Shown here piece by piece: positions 10,381 to 18,805 of a DNA stretch of 64,000 nt. Origin of the DNA: Helicobacter sp. 'house sparrow 1'. Its GTDB lineage: Bacteria > Campylobacterota > Campylobacteria > Campylobacterales > Helicobacteraceae. The position numbers and the translations under genes were made by a program. Numbering within the stretch: the first letter of the stretch is position 1; the number at the start of each line of letters is the position of its first letter. The notes beneath the pieces were generated by a model that saw only the letters and a list, made by a program, of their open reading frames with translations, ran no database searches and was not told the DNA's origin. The stretch is taken from the NCBI RefSeq assembly GCF_900199585.1, contig NZ_FZQY01000004.1, positions 372,001 through 436,000 of the forward strand, written 5' to 3'.

Positions 10381-11340
10381 ATGATAAAGAAAAGATTTTT
10401 TTTTCTATTAGTTTTTTTTGCGACATTTTTGAGTGCTGAGCCTTCGGCTTTTGAGTTGCAGAGTGGTGCGACAAAAAATGATATTAGTAATCTGCAATCC
10501 AGTAGTAAAAATTTACAGGGTATTGCTACTGATTTACAAAATCGATTAAATAGTGTTGAGCAAGCTCAAGAAGGTTTGAAGACACTTGTTGAGGGACAGA
10601 ATCTAAAGATTAAAAGAATGACAGATTCTTTTATAGTCCTTCAGAATGCAGTTAGTGGTATGCAAAATCAGCTTGAAAATATGGAAGAGAAAGCAAAAGA
10701 TCGCTCACAGGATATTGAGGCATTGAGAGCACAACTAGAAGCTCAGCAAGAAGAAATAAAAAAGATACAATATTCTATCCAAGAAATTAATCGGGTAATG
10801 ACAGAAAATAACAATAGTATCATTCAACAATTAACTTTAATGTCCCAATTTTTGGAAAAAAATCAAAAAGAAGTTTCTGCACCCCTAACAACACCAATAC
10901 CAGAGCAAGAGGAGATAAAAAAGGAACAACCACCATTGCCTGCTAAAAGCAATAAAGAAAAATTTGCCGAAGCAAAGGCTTTGGTACAGAAAAAAGACTA
11001 TGATAAATCAGAGGATATTCTTAACTATCTTATCAAAGAAAATTATAAGAGCGCAGAGTGTTATTATATGCTTGGAGATATTGCCTATCGTAAAAAGAAT
11101 TATAAAAGCGCAGTGGATCTTTACAAAAAAAGTGCCACAATTGATGAGAAGGCTTCTTATATGCCTATTTTATTGTGGAGGACAGCATGGTCTTTTAAAT
11201 ATTTAAAGGATGATAAAAATCATCAAGGCTTCCTTGATTTGCTTGCAAGGATGTATCCAGAGAGTGAGCAAGGAAAAAAAGCAATAGAAATAAAAAACAA
11301 AACCAATAAAAAGGAAGAAAGTGAACAGAATAAAGCATAA
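10381..11340 (+). CDS. cpoB: CpoB/YbgF-like periplasmic TPR protein
   Basis: The 319-residue protein has a signal peptide (residues 1-19), a long heptad coiled coil (about 25-160) and a C-terminal TPR domain (KFAEAKALVQKKDYDKSE, CYYMLGDIAYRKKNYKSA). CpoB coordinates peptidoglycan synthesis with Tol-driven outer-membrane constriction. The coiled coil is longer than the short trimerisation coil of E. coli CpoB. It sits directly after pal. Confidence 0.85.
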   Translation: MIKKRFFFLLVFFATFLSAEPSAFELQSGATKNDISNLQSSSKNLQGIATDLQNRLNSVEQAQEGLKTLVEGQNLKIKRMTDSFIVLQNAVSGMQNQLENMEEKAKDRSQDIEALRAQLEAQQEEIKKIQYSIQEINRVMTENNNSIIQQLTLMSQFLEKNQKEVSAPLTTPIPEQEEIKKEQPPLPAKSNKEKFAEAKALVQKKDYDKSEDILNYLIKENYKSAECYYMLGDIAYRKKNYKSAVDLYKKSATIDEKASYMPILLWRTAWSFKYLKDDKNHQGFLDLLARMYPESEQGKKAIEIKNKTNKKEESEQNKA

Positions 11341-11827
11341 TAAAATGGTATCTATTCAATATAGTGTGAAGGATAAGCAAACAGGTGATGTGATTGACAC
11401 AAATCTAGAGAGTCAGCCTTTAAAGTTTTTAGTAGGTGGCGGACAGATTATCCCAGGTTTAGAGAATGCGCTACTTGATAAAAATAAAGGAGAAACTTTA
11501 GAAATTGAAGTAGCTCCAGAGGATGCTTATGGAATTTATCAGGTTGATTTTTTGCAAGAAGTACCAAGGGAACAGTTTGAAGGAATTGATCTTGTGAATG
11601 GAATGACGCTATTTGGTCAAGGTGATAATGGAGAGAGTGTTCAGGTGACTGTAAAAGATTTTAATGATAAGGTTGTAATGATTGATTATAATCATCCACT
11701 TGCAGGAAAGACATTGGTTTTTGATGTAACGATTTTAGATGTTTATGATCCTACAGAACAAGAATTACTTGGTGCATCAAATTCGCATGGGGGATGTGGT
11801 TGTGGAAGTGGCTGTGGTTGTCACTAG
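11321..11827 (+). CDS. slyD: FKBP-type peptidyl-prolyl isomerase SlyD
   Basis: This is a SlyD-type FKBP, a peptidyl-prolyl isomerase and chaperone with an inserted IF domain. Visible motifs are GGGQIIPGLENALL, PEDAYGIY and DYNHPLAGKTLVFDV. The tail is short and Gly/Cys-rich (GGCGCGSGCGCH), which suggests metal binding, as in nickel handling by SlyD. Two starts are possible. A GTG at 11321 has a good AAGGAAG upstream and overlaps cpoB by 20 bases, while an ATG at 11345 has no visible ribosome binding site. I list the longer form. Confidence 0.88.
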   Translation: MNRIKHNKMVSIQYSVKDKQTGDVIDTNLESQPLKFLVGGGQIIPGLENALLDKNKGETLEIEVAPEDAYGIYQVDFLQEVPREQFEGIDLVNGMTLFGQGDNGESVQVTVKDFNDKVVMIDYNHPLAGKTLVFDVTILDVYDPTEQELLGASNSHGGCGCGSGCGCH

Positions 11828-11878
11828 GGTTGATTTAATTAAAACTATTTTAAGCTGATTTTATTTTAAAAATGTTTT

Positions 11879-11912
11879 CCAAAATTAATACCATTTTAAG
11901 TGTTAATTTTGG
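11879..11912. repeat. Perfect 10-bp inverted repeat
   Basis: CCAAAATTAA (11879-11888) is mirrored by TTAATTTTGG (11903-11912) around a 14-base loop. It lies 51 bases after the slyD stop. No T-run follows on +, so it is not a classic terminator. It could be a weak hairpin or an operator. Confidence 0.5.
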
Positions 11913-12226
11913 TTAAGATATTTCTTAAAGATATTAGCATCTTAAAGCTTTTTTTGCTTGTGATGACAAGTTCTTATTTGTGTGGTTTTGATGTTAAGTT
12001 GATCTTAATCTATTTAATAATTTTATTCCAGTTTTCTCATTTTCAGCAGTCTATATAAGCTTAATTACAGATAATTTCAGTGGCTGTTGCAAGCTTCGAT
12101 TTTATAATCTTATTATGGTTTTATGACTAATTATTTTTTTTAGTTTAAGAGTGGAAAATATTTTAGATATTCTAGTTTTTTGATTAATTCTATTTTTACA
12201 TTAAAGATTTTGAATTTTATTAAATT

Positions 12227-12235
12227 TGCTAGAAT
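12227..12235 (+). promoter_or_regulatory. Candidate extended -10 promoter for the hsdMS gene
   Basis: TTGCTAGAAT, with the -10 hexamer at 12230-12235, lies about 31 bases before the ATG of the fused methylase gene. It is followed by an AAGGTTAAAGTGAAG leader that includes a ribosome binding site. Confidence 0.4.
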
Positions 12236-12266
12236 AATAAAAAAATCTTAAGGTTAAAGTGAAGAT

Positions 12267-13937
12267 ATGCAAAGAGAAGAGACTCAAAAGTTAATTCACT
12301 GCTTTGAATATTTAAAAAAACACTGTTTGGATATTTTTGATGCACTAAATGTGATGCTTGAGGTACTATTACTTTGGCGCAAAGATTCTAGTATTTTTAG
12401 TCTTAATCCAAAAGTTTTTAAGCGTGTGGCAGAAGATTTTTTTATCTATCATCATATCAACCAGCCTCTTTTGATTAATGATAATATCAAATCTAGTCGT
12501 ATAAAAAAAATATTGATGGGCACAACTTTAACTTTAGATGTCATAGAAAAGTTTTTTTATGTTATTACCCAGCAAAAAACACTAAATAAGCTTTATTATT
12601 ACTCTACCCCCCTACAGATTAACCGACTTTTAGTAGGACTGCTTGATGTCCAAGAAAATGAGGAAGTCTATAATCCTTGTTATGGTGTTGGTAGTATTTT
12701 TTTAAGTCTTGCAAAACTGCAACCAAAAGCCAGAATTTTTGGAGAAGAGCTTGATTTTAAACTTGCGCATATTGCAATCTTGATTACAAAGATTTGTGAC
12801 ATGGATTCTAAAAATTTATTTATAAATGATTTGTTAAAAAATCCCCAATTTATAACAGATAAGGGGATAAAAAAATTTGATAAAGTGTTATGTAATCCTC
12901 CGATGTATGCTTATATGGGATTAGAATATCTAAAAAAAGATGTTAGATTTTCTCAGATGGGGGCATTGGCAAAGCACTATTCTGAATTAATTTTCCTTAC
13001 GCATTCTTTGGTACATATAAAAAAGAGAGGCGTCTTTATTGTAAGGAATCAAGTTTTACAAAAGTCTTATTCTGAGGCAAAAATAAGACAAAGACTTCTA
13101 GAGGATAGGGTTATTGAAGCAATTATTGAGTTACCAAAAAATATTCTTCCATTCCAAAATCATGATTTATCAATTATAGTTTTAGCTCCAAATAGCGAAA
13201 ATATTTTACATATTAATGCAAATAATGATTTTTTTTATGCAAAAGAAGGGAAATATAATTGTTTAAGAAATTTAGATTATTTGCTTGATATTTTTAAAAA
13301 TAAAAAGATAGGTAATTATTCTCAATTAACCCATGTTAAAGATGTTAGATATGATGATTTGAGTGTAGGCACTTATGTAAATCCCAATATGGATGATTCT
13401 GGTAATACTATAGAGAAAGCAGGGTTTGAAGTTATTAGAGGACAAAGAGTCTATGGAAGTAAAGAAGATGAAGAGATTTCCTATTTTGATATAGGAATTG
13501 CTGATTTTAGCACCCTTGGTTTTACTAAAAAATTTGAAAATCTAAAAACTAGAGGTAATCCAAAAAAGATCAAAAAGTATGCATTGAAAAGTTATGATAT
13601 TTTACTCTCCTTGAGAGGTAGTATGCCAAAAATTACAATCCTTGAAAAAATCAATTTTGCGTGCGTTGCAAATACAGGGGTTGTTGTTTTGCGCCATAAG
13701 GATATCAAAAAAAACCTAGCCCTTTATTGTTATTTTTTTACAAAACAGGGGCAAGAGAAGTTGCGGAGTATTTATGAGAAAAGCTCAAAAGAGAGTTTAA
13801 ATATAGAATTATTACTTCGGTTGGTTTTGCCTCATAACTATGAGATTTTTTATGAGAGGTTTTTTGAAAAAATTTTGGAACTTTCTCAAGATTTAGAAAG
13901 GCTTGAAAAAAGAATATTGGAATTAAGGAATAGTTAA
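12267..13937 (+). CDS. HsdM-HsdS-like fusion: N6-adenine DNA methylase with specificity domain
   Basis: This 556-residue protein resembles a type I methyltransferase subunit. Residues 110-340 form the N6-methylase core, with a SAM-binding motif I variant at 136-143 (NPCYGVGS) and a catalytic motif IV variant NPPM at 210-213. Residues 390-556 resemble an HsdS target-recognition domain followed by a terminal coiled coil (LERLEKRILELRNS). No HsdR gene is nearby, so it would be a stand-alone methylase or a regulator. The canonical motif IV ends in an aromatic residue (NPPF/Y), while here it is Met, so catalysis is uncertain. The next gene starts inside its stop codon. Confidence 0.75.
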   Translation: MQREETQKLIHCFEYLKKHCLDIFDALNVMLEVLLLWRKDSSIFSLNPKVFKRVAEDFFIYHHINQPLLINDNIKSSRIKKILMGTTLTLDVIEKFFYVITQQKTLNKLYYYSTPLQINRLLVGLLDVQENEEVYNPCYGVGSIFLSLAKLQPKARIFGEELDFKLAHIAILITKICDMDSKNLFINDLLKNPQFITDKGIKKFDKVLCNPPMYAYMGLEYLKKDVRFSQMGALAKHYSELIFLTHSLVHIKKRGVFIVRNQVLQKSYSEAKIRQRLLEDRVIEAIIELPKNILPFQNHDLSIIVLAPNSENILHINANNDFFYAKEGKYNCLRNLDYLLDIFKNKKIGNYSQLTHVKDVRYDDLSVGTYVNPNMDDSGNTIEKAGFEVIRGQRVYGSKEDEEISYFDIGIADFSTLGFTKKFENLKTRGNPKKIKKYALKSYDILLSLRGSMPKITILEKINFACVANTGVVVLRHKDIKKNLALYCYFFTKQGQEKLRSIYEKSSKESLNIELLLRLVLPHNYEIFYERFFEKILELSQDLERLEKRILELRNS

Positions 13938-14395
13938 TGAATATAATAGAATCTAAAATAAGAGATGTCTGTGCAGATGATAGTGTTACTGTAGTGATGC
14001 CATCTAATCTTTATGAATGTACTTTAGAAGAAGATGTGTTTGTAGGACCTTTTGTAGAGATACAAAAAGATGTCGTTGTTGGAGCACGCACAAGAATCCA
14101 AAGTCATAGCTTTATTTGCTCTTTGGTCACAATAGGAAAAGATTGTTTTATTGGACATGGAGTAAAGTTTATTAATGATACTTTTAAAGATGGGGTTTTG
14201 GCAAAAGATCCTACTTATTTTAAAAAAACATTTGTGGGGAATAGAGTTCTGATTGGGACAAATGCTACAATATTACCTGTAAAGATTTGTGATGATGTAG
14301 TAGTTGGTGCAGGTAGTGTTGTGACAAGAGATATTGTTACTCCTGGTTTTTACGCGGGGAATCCTGCAAGAAAAATTAAAGAGTTGAAAAAATAA
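13937..14395 (+). CDS. Left-handed beta-helix (hexapeptide) acyltransferase
   Basis: This 152-residue protein is built of hexapeptide repeats (VFVGPFVEIQ, KDVVVGARTRIQSHSFI, NRVLIGTNATILPV, VVVGAGSVVT) and ends in the typical YAGNPARKI segment. This matches WbpD/WlbB-type sugar N-acetyltransferases, which acetylate amino sugars of nucleotide-linked intermediates using acetyl-CoA. The substrate is unknown. The gene is coupled to the upstream methylase gene by a TAATG overlap and is followed by flagellar genes, so its pathway is not clear from context. Confidence 0.8.
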   Translation: MNIIESKIRDVCADDSVTVVMPSNLYECTLEEDVFVGPFVEIQKDVVVGARTRIQSHSFICSLVTIGKDCFIGHGVKFINDTFKDGVLAKDPTYFKKTFVGNRVLIGTNATILPVKICDDVVVGAGSVVTRDIVTPGFYAGNPARKIKELKK

Positions 14396-14442
14396 GATAC
14401 AATAAGGAAGTTCTAATTCTATATCTTGTAGAGGTCCTTTAG

Positions 14443-14637
14443 ATGAGGAAATTTGATTTAAAAACATGGATTTTTCCCAGTCTATGTTTTTTGTTTTTTT
14501 TATATGGTATGACTTTTGTGTTAATTTATACTTATAGCCAAAGTTTTGGCAGTTCTTTGATTGCAGAAAAAAAGCCCCGTGGCGAGATAGATCCTGAGGC
14601 CATAAAAAAAGAAATAATGAAGTTGAAACTTAATTAA
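14443..14637 (+). CDS. Small single-pass membrane protein, unknown function
   Basis: This 64-residue ORF has an N-terminal membrane segment (about residues 10-32, FPSLCFLFFLYGMTFVLIYTY) and a charged tail. It is preceded by AGAGG about ten bases before the ATG. I do not recognise a family. It lies just upstream of flgM in the same direction and could be co-transcribed with the flagellar genes. A chance ORF cannot be ruled out, but the membrane-plus-charged-tail pattern looks real. Confidence 0.5.
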   Translation: MRKFDLKTWIFPSLCFLFFLYGMTFVLIYTYSQSFGSSLIAEKKPRGEIDPEAIKKEIMKLKLN

Positions 14638-14692
14638 AAAAGTAGTGAAAAAGACGATGTTATGGAATATAGTTTAGTTAGGAGAAAGCAAG

Positions 14693-14896
14693 ATGATTAG
14701 CCCAGTTGGAAATAAGGCTGGTCTTGTTGGTGCTTTAGAAAAACAAGATAAGCGAATAAAAAATCAAGAGGTTAATGCTACTCAAAAAAGAGAAGATAAG
14801 GTGGCAGTGATTAAGCAAGCCATCAAAAATGGAACCTATAAAATCGATTTACAGATTACTTCAGAAAAAATGGCACTAAATTTGCTTAACTTATAA
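14693..14896 (+). CDS. flgM: Anti-sigma-28 factor FlgM
   Basis: This 67-residue protein has the C-terminal FlgM signature (VAVIKQAIKNGTYKIDLQIT) that binds the flagellar sigma factor FliA. It is short, like FlgM of other Campylobacterota. An AGGAG site precedes the ATG. FlgM holds sigma-28 inactive until the flagellar hook is complete. It is followed by flgN- and flgK-type genes. Confidence 0.88.
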   Translation: MISPVGNKAGLVGALEKQDKRIKNQEVNATQKREDKVAVIKQAIKNGTYKIDLQITSEKMALNLLNL

Positions 14897-14937
14897 AAAT
14901 CCTAGATTTAGGTTAGATTATAAGTTAAGAGGTAGGG

Positions 14938-15366
14938 ATGTTGCATAATTATTTAAGGGGAGCTGTAAGCGACCTAGAAGCTCTCATAGAACTTACTCGC
15001 TTAGATATGCAAGATATTAAAGAAGCAAACCATGAAAAGCTATTTGAGCGTAATCTCCAAAAACAGCCTTTGATTGTTTCCTTTGAAAACAAAAAAAATA
15101 TGGCACAACAAGAAATTTTAAGCTTAAAAAATAGTTGTCCCCAAGTTGAATTAAGTGAATTGCTTGATGGAGAGGCTAGTGAGCTTTTGGGTTCTATGAA
15201 GGAGAAACTGCAAGAATTAAAGGAAATAAATACTGGGTATGCCCGTATGGTCTTTGCAGTTTCGGAGTTTTATTCCTCTTTAATGCAAAGACTTGTGCCT
15301 CATGAAGTTTCAGGATATGGTAGTCCTAGGACCATCCAGAGTACATTTTTGAAGATAGAGGCATAG
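14938..15366 (+). CDS. flgN: FlgN-like flagellar export chaperone
   Basis: This 142-residue, mostly helical protein has no membrane segment. It lies between flgM and flgK, as the FlgN-like gene (Cj1465) does in C. jejuni. FlgN escorts the hook-filament junction proteins FlgK and FlgL to the export gate. Sequence conservation in this family is low, so the call rests on helical content, length and position. AAGAGG precedes the ATG. Confidence 0.75.
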   Translation: MLHNYLRGAVSDLEALIELTRLDMQDIKEANHEKLFERNLQKQPLIVSFENKKNMAQQEILSLKNSCPQVELSELLDGEASELLGSMKEKLQELKEINTGYARMVFAVSEFYSSLMQRLVPHEVSGYGSPRTIQSTFLKIEA

Positions 15367-15369
15367 AAG

Positions 15370-17193
15370 ATGGGTGGAATCTTATCTTCGCTTAACACTT
15401 CTTATACAGGACTTCAAGCTAACCAATTGATGGTAGATGTCACTGGAAATAATATATCAAATGCAAGTGATGAGTTTTATAGTCGTCAAAGGGTTATTTC
15501 TTCCCCAGAAAAGCCAATCATTCAGGGTAATAATGTTTCTTATGGTAGGGGTGTTGATGTTCAATCAGTCCAAAGAATCCATAATGAATTTGTTTTTGAA
15601 CGCTATGCTAGAGCTGCACAAGATTTTAATTTTGCAGATACGGAGTTTAATTTTTTAAGAGAAACCTCTTCAATGTTTCCTGATGTAGATGGTGTTGGAA
15701 TTTATAATGATATGAAGGAGTATTTTAATGCTTGGAAAGATATAGCAAAAAATCCAAAAGATCCTGCACAGAAGCAAGTTTTGGTAGAAAAAGCTAAGAT
15801 CTTTATAAATAATTTACATGATACAAGACAAAAGCTTGTTACACTTCAAATGAAAGCTTCAGAAGACTTAGAAGTGAGGGTAAAAGAAATTAATGAAATT
15901 GGTGCGCAGATTGCACAGATTAATCGCGAAATTAAGGAAATGGAGAATAAGCATATCCAAAAAAGAGCCAATACTTTAAGAGACAGAAGAGATCAACTAG
16001 AGTTTAATCTTAGGGAACTTATTGGAGCCAATGTATTTAAAAATAATCTTGTAACTCAAGAGAAAGTAAGTCCAGATTCTGCAGATTTTGATGATGAATA
16101 TGTCTTAAATATAGGCAAGGGGCTAAATATCGTGGATGGAGGAAACTTTCACCCAATTGTGCTAGAAAAAAATAATAATGCAAATAATTTAAATCGCGTG
16201 TATATACAGGGCTATGATTTTAAAAATTTTGAAATTACTGATAAATTGACTACAGGAAAAGTTGGTGCTTTGATAGATCTTTATAATGATGGTCATGATG
16301 GAACCAAAGTAGGGAAGCTTCAAGCCTATATCAATGCATTGGATAGTTTTGCAAAAGGTTTTATTGAGGCAAATAATTCTATTTATGCACAAAGTGCAAG
16401 CAATGGTATTCAAAGTAATAGACTTAGTCTATCTCAAAATGAGGCCTTTAGGGATACTCTTTATAATGTAAAGAATGGTAGTTTTGATCTGATTGTTTAT
16501 AATACTGATGGCAAGGAAATGGTAAAAAAGACAATCTTTATCAACAATACAACAACAATGAGAGATATTGTTAAACAAATCAACGCGAATGTAGATGATA
16601 ATAAAGACAATAATTCCCAAAATGATTTTGATGATTATTATAAGGCATTTTTTGATGATGCAACAAAACAGCTTATAATACAACCAAAAAAGCCATCAGA
16701 TGGACTTTTTGTTTCTTTAAGAGATAATGGTACAAATTTTACAGGAGCTTTGGGAATTAACTCCTTATTTCTTGGAAATGATGCAAGAACCATACAGCTT
16801 GATTATAGGTATCAAAAGAGTCCAACAGAAATAAGGTCTTGGTTAGCACCCGTTGCTGGAAATTTTGAAGTTGCAAATATGATGCAGCAATTGCAGTATG
16901 ATGATATTGAATTTTATGATAAAAAATCAGATATAAAAAAGATGAAACTAAGTGAGTATTATCAGCTTGTTGCAGGAAATATTGCAACTCAAGCACAAAG
17001 TGCTCAAACTTCTTTGGATACAAAAAAGGCTGTTTTAGAGACTACAAAAAAAGAGCATCTTGCGATTTCTCAAGTAAGTATTGATGAAGAGATGGTCAAT
17101 CTAATCAAGTTTCAGGGGGGATATGCAGCAAATGCTAAAGTGATTACAACAATTGATAAAATGATTGATACACTTTTGAGCATTAAACAATAA
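15370..17193 (+). CDS. flgK: Flagellar hook-associated protein 1 FlgK
   Basis: This 607-residue protein starts with the flagellar rod/hook motif (SSLNTSYTGLQANQLMVDVTGNNISNAS) and ends with the matching C-terminal helix (DEEMVNLIKFQGGYAANAKVIT). These ends form the D0 coiled coil of axial proteins. FlgK is the first junction protein between hook and filament. Its length is normal for epsilonproteobacteria. It begins three bases after flgN. Confidence 0.96.
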   Translation: MGGILSSLNTSYTGLQANQLMVDVTGNNISNASDEFYSRQRVISSPEKPIIQGNNVSYGRGVDVQSVQRIHNEFVFERYARAAQDFNFADTEFNFLRETSSMFPDVDGVGIYNDMKEYFNAWKDIAKNPKDPAQKQVLVEKAKIFINNLHDTRQKLVTLQMKASEDLEVRVKEINEIGAQIAQINREIKEMENKHIQKRANTLRDRRDQLEFNLRELIGANVFKNNLVTQEKVSPDSADFDDEYVLNIGKGLNIVDGGNFHPIVLEKNNNANNLNRVYIQGYDFKNFEITDKLTTGKVGALIDLYNDGHDGTKVGKLQAYINALDSFAKGFIEANNSIYAQSASNGIQSNRLSLSQNEAFRDTLYNVKNGSFDLIVYNTDGKEMVKKTIFINNTTTMRDIVKQINANVDDNKDNNSQNDFDDYYKAFFDDATKQLIIQPKKPSDGLFVSLRDNGTNFTGALGINSLFLGNDARTIQLDYRYQKSPTEIRSWLAPVAGNFEVANMMQQLQYDDIEFYDKKSDIKKMKLSEYYQLVAGNIATQAQSAQTSLDTKKAVLETTKKEHLAISQVSIDEEMVNLIKFQGGYAANAKVITTIDKMIDTLLSIKQ

Positions 17194-17250
17194 GTTGGGT
17201 TTTTAAAAAACAATCATTGATATTCAAAAATCATTTTTTAGAGGGTGTTT

Positions 17251-18000
17251 TTGAGAGATATTTTAGAAGCATATTATCATAATAGAAATCAAAATGAAGA
17301 TTTTAGCACCCCAGATCCACTAATAGTTGTAAGAAGATATGTTACACATCCTTGTTTTGAACTCATTGCACTTGCCTGTGCTTTATTTTCTTATGGTAGA
17401 GCAGACAGTATTGTGAAATTTCTCCAAAAGTTGGATTTCAATCTTTTACAAACAGATCTTGCAACAATTAAAAAAGCTAATTTTCCAAAATATCGTTTTC
17501 AAAGTAGTCAAGATATAAAGGAATTTTTCTGTATTTTATTTAAGGTTCATCAGAGTGGGGGCATAAAAAGTATTATGATAGAGGGGTATAAAAAGGATGG
17601 AATTTTTGGTGCAATTAATGCAGGAATTGATAAGCTTTATGGGGAGTGGGATTGTTTGCAAAACTCCAAGGGAATGAAACATCTGCTCTCAACCCCAATT
17701 CCTTTAGACACACTTAATTCCTCACCTAAAAAGCGCTGGAATCTATTTTTGAGATGGATGGTAAGAAAAGATTTAATTGACTTTGGATTATGGGAGGAGA
17801 TTCCAACAAGAGATTTAATTTTACCTCTTGATACCCACATTTTTAGTATTTGTAAAAAATTAAAGTTATCACGAGGCAATACCCCTAATTTAAAGTTTGC
17901 AGTTTCTGCCACCCAATCTCTTAAGAAGTTTGATTCAAACGACCCTGTAAAATATGATTTTGCACTTTATAGAATTGGGCAAGAAAAGCAACAATTTTAG
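17251..18000 (+). CDS. TIGR02757/DUF2400 family protein
   Basis: This 249-residue protein matches what I recall of the TIGR02757 family: an N-terminal DPLxxVxxY-like segment (TPDPLIVVRRY), a central MIEGYKKDG region and a C-terminal LPLDTHIF...LSRGN segment. The biochemical function of the family is unknown to me. A TTG at 17251 is chosen because an AGAGGG sits five bases before it, whereas the GTG at 17245 lies on top of that site. It follows flgK, as Cj1467 does in C. jejuni. Confidence 0.8.
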   Translation: MRDILEAYYHNRNQNEDFSTPDPLIVVRRYVTHPCFELIALACALFSYGRADSIVKFLQKLDFNLLQTDLATIKKANFPKYRFQSSQDIKEFFCILFKVHQSGGIKSIMIEGYKKDGIFGAINAGIDKLYGEWDCLQNSKGMKHLLSTPIPLDTLNSSPKKRWNLFLRWMVRKDLIDFGLWEEIPTRDLILPLDTHIFSICKKLKLSRGNTPNLKFAVSATQSLKKFDSNDPVKYDFALYRIGQEKQQF

Positions 18001-18020
18001 GTATTTTTACTTTTTTTTAA

Positions 18021-18026
18021 TATAAT
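18021..18026 (+). promoter_or_regulatory. Candidate -10 box for rpmB
   Basis: A consensus TATAAT lies 34 bases before the rpmB ATG, downstream of a T-run. The rpmB leader also carries an AAAAAGGAAAG ribosome binding site. Confidence 0.5.
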
Positions 18027-18059
18027 GGCTAGGAATTTTTTATAAAAAAGGAAAGATGT

Positions 18060-18248
18060 ATGGCAAGAAGGTGTTTTTTTACAGGTAAAGGCCCTATGGT
18101 TGGGAATAATGTAAGTCACGCAAATAATAAAACAAAAAAGAGATCATTACCTAATTTAAGAAGAGTTCGTGTTAAATTAGAAGATGGCACTTCAATGCGT
18201 ATCAAGGTTGCAGCTTCCACTTTGCGCACAATGAAAAAGCGTTCTTGA
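18060..18248 (+). CDS. rpmB: Ribosomal protein bL28
   Basis: This 62-residue basic protein is bL28 of the 50S subunit. It shows the N-terminal motif [23 protein letters not shown] and the [18 protein letters not shown] strand region. Length and motifs are standard. It appears to have its own promoter. Confidence 0.97.
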   Translation: MARRCFFTGKGPMVGNNVSHANNKTKKRSLPNLRRVRVKLEDGTSMRIKVAASTLRTMKKRS

Positions 18249-18280
18249 AGATTTTTGTAGTTTAATCTCAAGAGTTGGGT

Positions 18281-18805
18281 GTGAAAAATCTGCCTAATAT
18301 TTTAACCACTGTCCGAATTTTATCATCCATACTTTTATTAATTGTTCTTATCAATGGCGCAGATCTAGGCATACAAAATCCTTGTATCTATGCCTTTTTG
18401 ATTTTTGTTATTGCTTCTATTACAGATTTTTTTGATGGTTTTTTAGCAAGAAGATATCATCTAGTTTCTGTATTTGGAGAAGTATTTGATCCATTAGCTG
18501 ATAAGATGCTTATTTTGGCTGCTTTTGTTGGGCTTTTGGTAATGCAAGGTGCAAACCCTTGGGCTGTATTTTTAATTCTAAGTAGAGAGTTTTTTATTAC
18601 AGGACTAAGAGTTGTTGTAGCAAGTACAAAACAGAGTGTAAAAGCCAGCTTTTTAGGCAAGTTTAAAACTGTTTTGCAAGTCGTTGCGATCTCTTTTTTA
18701 CTTTTAGATTTAGAGGGAGGAATGGTTTTATTGTGGATTGCTACAATAGTTACGCTTTATTCTGGTTTGGATTACGCGTTACGCTATTATAAGAGTGTTA
18801 AGTAG
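18281..18805 (+). CDS. pgsA: CDP-diacylglycerol-glycerol-3-phosphate 3-phosphatidyltransferase
   Basis: This membrane protein of about 174 residues makes phosphatidylglycerol phosphate from CDP-diacylglycerol and glycerol-3-phosphate. It contains the CDP-alcohol phosphatidyltransferase signature in the form SITDFFDGFLARRYHLVSVFGEVFDPLADK, where the Asp residues bind metal. I chose the GTG at 18281 because AAGAG lies six bases upstream and it gives the expected KNLPNILT start. It overlaps rseP by one base. Confidence 0.93.
   Translation: MKNLPNILTTVRILSSILLLIVLINGADLGIQNPCIYAFLIFVIASITDFFDGFLARRYHLVSVFGEVFDPLADKMLILAAFVGLLVMQGANPWAVFLILSREFFITGLRVVVASTKQSVKASFLGKFKTVLQVVAISFLLLDLEGGMVLLWIATIVTLYSGLDYALRYYKSVK

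Larger units (their letters stand above)
11828..12266. other. Intergenic stretch, AT-rich, no gene seen
   Basis: The 439 bases between slyD and the hsdMS gene contain no credible coding frame and no tRNA. They are AT-rich and hold a perfect inverted repeat and a candidate promoter, both listed separately. Confidence 0.6.

Noticed and set aside
11828-12266. Structured RNA or replication origin in the slyD-hsdMS gap
   Set aside because: One inverted repeat and AT-richness are not enough. No DnaA-box cluster, tRNA-like fold or known RNA motif was recognised.
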